This document shows, piece after piece, positions 43,267 to 44,723 of a stretch of 44,723 bases of DNA (positions within the stretch are counted from its first letter, which is position 1; each line of letters begins with the position of its first letter). Location of the stretch: assembly GCF_028209625.1 (NCBI RefSeq), contig NZ_JAQLDU010000012.1:48104-92826 (forward strand), read 5' to 3'. Source of the stretch: Collinsella aerofaciens. GTDB taxonomy: Bacteria > Actinomycetota > Coriobacteriia > Coriobacteriales > Coriobacteriaceae. The notes under the pieces were generated by a model. The model saw nothing but the letters and a program-made list of their open reading frames with translations, was not told the origin of the DNA and did no database searches. The translations under genes and the position numbers were made by a program.

Positions 43267-44064
43267 ATGAAAACAGATAGATACGGAATTAGCGGCAGCA
43301 CATTAAAGATAATAGCAGCCATTTCGATGGTTCTCGATCATGTAAGCAGGATCGTCCTGACCAATGGAATCATGACTCACGCATCGTACAGTCAGATATC
43401 AGACGAACAGTGGGCGATTCTAAGCGAGGCTTCGGATATGCTTCATGTTCTTGGCAGAATTGCATTTCCCTTATTTTGCTTTTTGATAGTTGAGGGATTT
43501 TTGCATACTCATGACTTAAAGAAGTACCTGCGAAATATGCTTGTCTTCGCAATCATTGCGGAGCCCATATACGATTTCGTCCAAACCGGGCAACTATTTG
43601 ACCTTCGGCAACAAAATGTTATGTGTGAGCTCCTGCTTTCCTTGGTCTTTTTGATTGTTCTGGAAAAGATACAAAGTCTTTCAAAACGGAAAAGATACAT
43701 CGCAGTAATTGCTCTGATTGTTTTGACAGCACTGGCAGCTGAATACACCAAGCTAGATGGCGGTGTGTATGGCATTCTGCTTGTGGCTGCATTCTATTTA
43801 TTCCACGACAGCAAGGCCAAGATGTTCTTTGCTGCAGTATGCGCAGTGCTCCTTTCGTCATGTCATATAGTTGGCGGCGGATTCGAGTTTGCTACAGCTA
43901 ATGTATTTAATCCTGATGTTGCTGCCGCGGTCGTTTCGTTGCTGCTTATCAATCTTTATAATGGTAAGCGAGGGCTGAAGCTCAAATATTTCTTCTACAT
44001 TTTCTATCCGGCACATCTTGCTCTGCTTTATGGTGTTTCACTTATTGTTTTGAACTGTCTTTAA
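43267..44064 (+). CDS. TraX-family membrane protein
   Basis: A 265-residue polytopic protein with the TraX-family core GRIAFPLFCFLIVEGFLHT, DLKKYLRNMLVFAIIAEPIYD, and FFYIFYPAHLALLYG. TraX acetylates F-pilin in plasmid systems, but chromosomal homologues in Gram-positive bacteria have unknown targets, and they are widespread acyltransferase-like proteins. ATG with AAAGGA upstream, 18 bp after the tRNA-Lys tail copy. The gene is much more AT-rich than its neighbours, with different codon choice (AGA, ATA), which suggests horizontal transfer. No conjugation genes accompany it. Confidence 0.85.
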   Translation: MKTDRYGISGSTLKIIAAISMVLDHVSRIVLTNGIMTHASYSQISDEQWAILSEASDMLHVLGRIAFPLFCFLIVEGFLHTHDLKKYLRNMLVFAIIAEPIYDFVQTGQLFDLRQQNVMCELLLSLVFLIVLEKIQSLSKRKRYIAVIALIVLTALAAEYTKLDGGVYGILLVAAFYLFHDSKAKMFFAAVCAVLLSSCHIVGGGFEFATANVFNPDVAAAVVSLLLINLYNGKRGLKLKYFFYIFYPAHLALLYGVSLIVLNCL

Positions 44065-44086
44065 AAACTCTCAAACAAGTCTCTGA

Positions 44087-44350
44087 AAACGGAAACAAAT
44101 TGACTCTAAGACTGCTTGTAAATTTCCGGAAGACCTGAGAGATGCGAGGATAGGCAACGAGGGTTGCAGAGAGATGCTTCTCAGTTCTCTGGCGGATCGC
44201 ACGTATCTGTATGAGGATCACTTCCACATACTCATTAATAACAGTGATAAACACGGCAGATCCTCAAAACATGAGGCTGTGGAGGTCGAACGATGCTTCG
44301 AAAGCATGAATGGCAGCGAGAAAATGAGTTCGGAAGCGCCCTCTGGATGA
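44087..44350 (+). pseudogene. Remnant of a serine recombinase C-terminus (probable)
   Basis: The plus-strand frame between stops reads ...CREMLLSSLADRTYLYEDHF followed by HILINNSDK, which resembles the C-terminal end of large serine recombinases from mobile elements (their (L)xxxFVxxIYLYDDxFxIxxN pattern). There is no catalytic domain or start codon with a ribosome site, so this is a decayed fragment. The identification is from memory of the family pattern only; a chance frame is possible. Confidence 0.45.
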
Positions 44351-44355
44351 TCCAG

Positions 44356-44422
44356 CATAGAATAGAAAGCGATCGGCTCCGGCTGGTCGCTTTTTTGTTG
44401 CCGCGCCACGGGTTCGAACCCG
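44356..44422 (+). repeat. Second copy of the post-tRNA-Lys terminator/T-arm segment
   Basis: 44356-44422 repeats 43072-43139 with a few differences: CATAGAAT, the terminator-like hairpin, TTTTTTGTTGCCG, then GCCACGGGTTCGAACCCG. The two copies bracket the TraX gene and the recombinase remnant. Confidence 0.8.
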
Positions 44423-44723
44423 AACTTCTCTATATATAAGAACGCTTGGCGAACAAAACCTGCCTTTTACCGACGGGAAACAAATAGCTGATGCTTTTGG
44501 AGTAAAGTGGCGCTCCAGAGATGACCGATGCCTTAACACCTATAAACCAGCTGGTCATCGCCAATATCAGAAGCCAATGCTTCAGTTTTAACCTCAGTGA
44601 TGCGACTGAGGGACCTATTCATTTGTGAACAAAATATGGAGTGCGCGATTCCCGCCCACGGCGCCCCTCCGGTCTGGCAATATATCTCCTTGCCGCGCGG
44701 CCCGGTCGGACCGGATGAGCCGC
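44423..44723. other. Terminal 300 bp without a recognisable gene
   Basis: A plus-strand reading stretch (44442-44591, LPFTDGKQIADAFGVKWRSR) looks coding-like but has no start or known family, and may be a gene fragment. The last 100 bp are GC-rich and non-coding as far as can be seen. Confidence 0.4.

Overview
The window is a GC-rich bacterial chromosome segment centred on the replication origin. Gene content, gene order and protein style fit an actinobacterium of the class Coriobacteriia, most likely Collinsella or a close relative. This is inference from gene order (gyrA-gyrB-DUF721-recF-dnaN-dnaA reading one way, rpmH-rnpA-yidD-yidC-khpB-rsmG-parA-parB reading the other), frequent GTG/TTG starts and Gram-positive surface anchoring; no database was searched.

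Region 1 (1-11435, all genes leftward): gyrA, gyrB, a DUF721/DciA-like gene, recF, dnaN, dnaA, and a gene for a GHKL-ATPase with a long Q/P/Y-rich linker and a C-terminal winged-helix-like domain directly upstream of dnaA. Region 2 (11436-16820, all genes rightward): a sigma70-type promoter, the rpmH-rnpA-yidD-yidC-khpB operon, then rsmG, three parS sites spaced exactly 39 bp apart, parA, parB and a small membrane protein. Gene polarity flips at about 11.5 kb. Both intergenic stretches around dnaA carry DnaA-box-like repeats of one shared 13-mer. The dnaN-side stretch also has an AT-rich tract and a DnaA-trio-like TAR repeat, so oriC looks bipartite, flanking dnaA and the ATPase gene.

Region 3 (16.8-27.6 kb): rlmN, ddl, a DnaQ-exonuclease/DinG-helicase fusion, a convergent pair of WYL-domain regulators (PafB/PafC-like), a membrane M28-like protein with an acidic insertion of about 670 residues and altered metal ligands, and a small membrane protein. 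Region 4 (27.6-31.1 kb): a 1143-residue LPXTG surface protein with a predicted thioester adhesin domain and about six CnaB-type repeats.

Region 5 (31.3-43.1 kb): tRNA-Gly(CCC), purB, a membrane-anchored solute-binding protein overlapping a diguanylate cyclase gene, a TSCPD protein, a Tat lipoprotein, an OmpR-type response regulator and histidine kinase, purC, a small membrane protein, an M29 aminopeptidase and tRNA-Lys(UUU). Both tRNAs are followed by the same kind of unusual sequence: a terminator, a T-arm copy, a string of short GC hairpins, and then one or two copies of that tRNA's own 3' end. Region 6 (43.1-44.7 kb) is an AT-richer islet after tRNA-Lys with a TraX-family membrane protein and a probable serine-recombinase C-terminal remnant, bounded by a direct repeat of the post-tRNA segment.

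The most interesting signals are the origin-proximal ATPase/prion-like/winged-helix protein together with a divergent DnaA box and DnaA signature, and the tRNA-tail-capturing hairpin elements.
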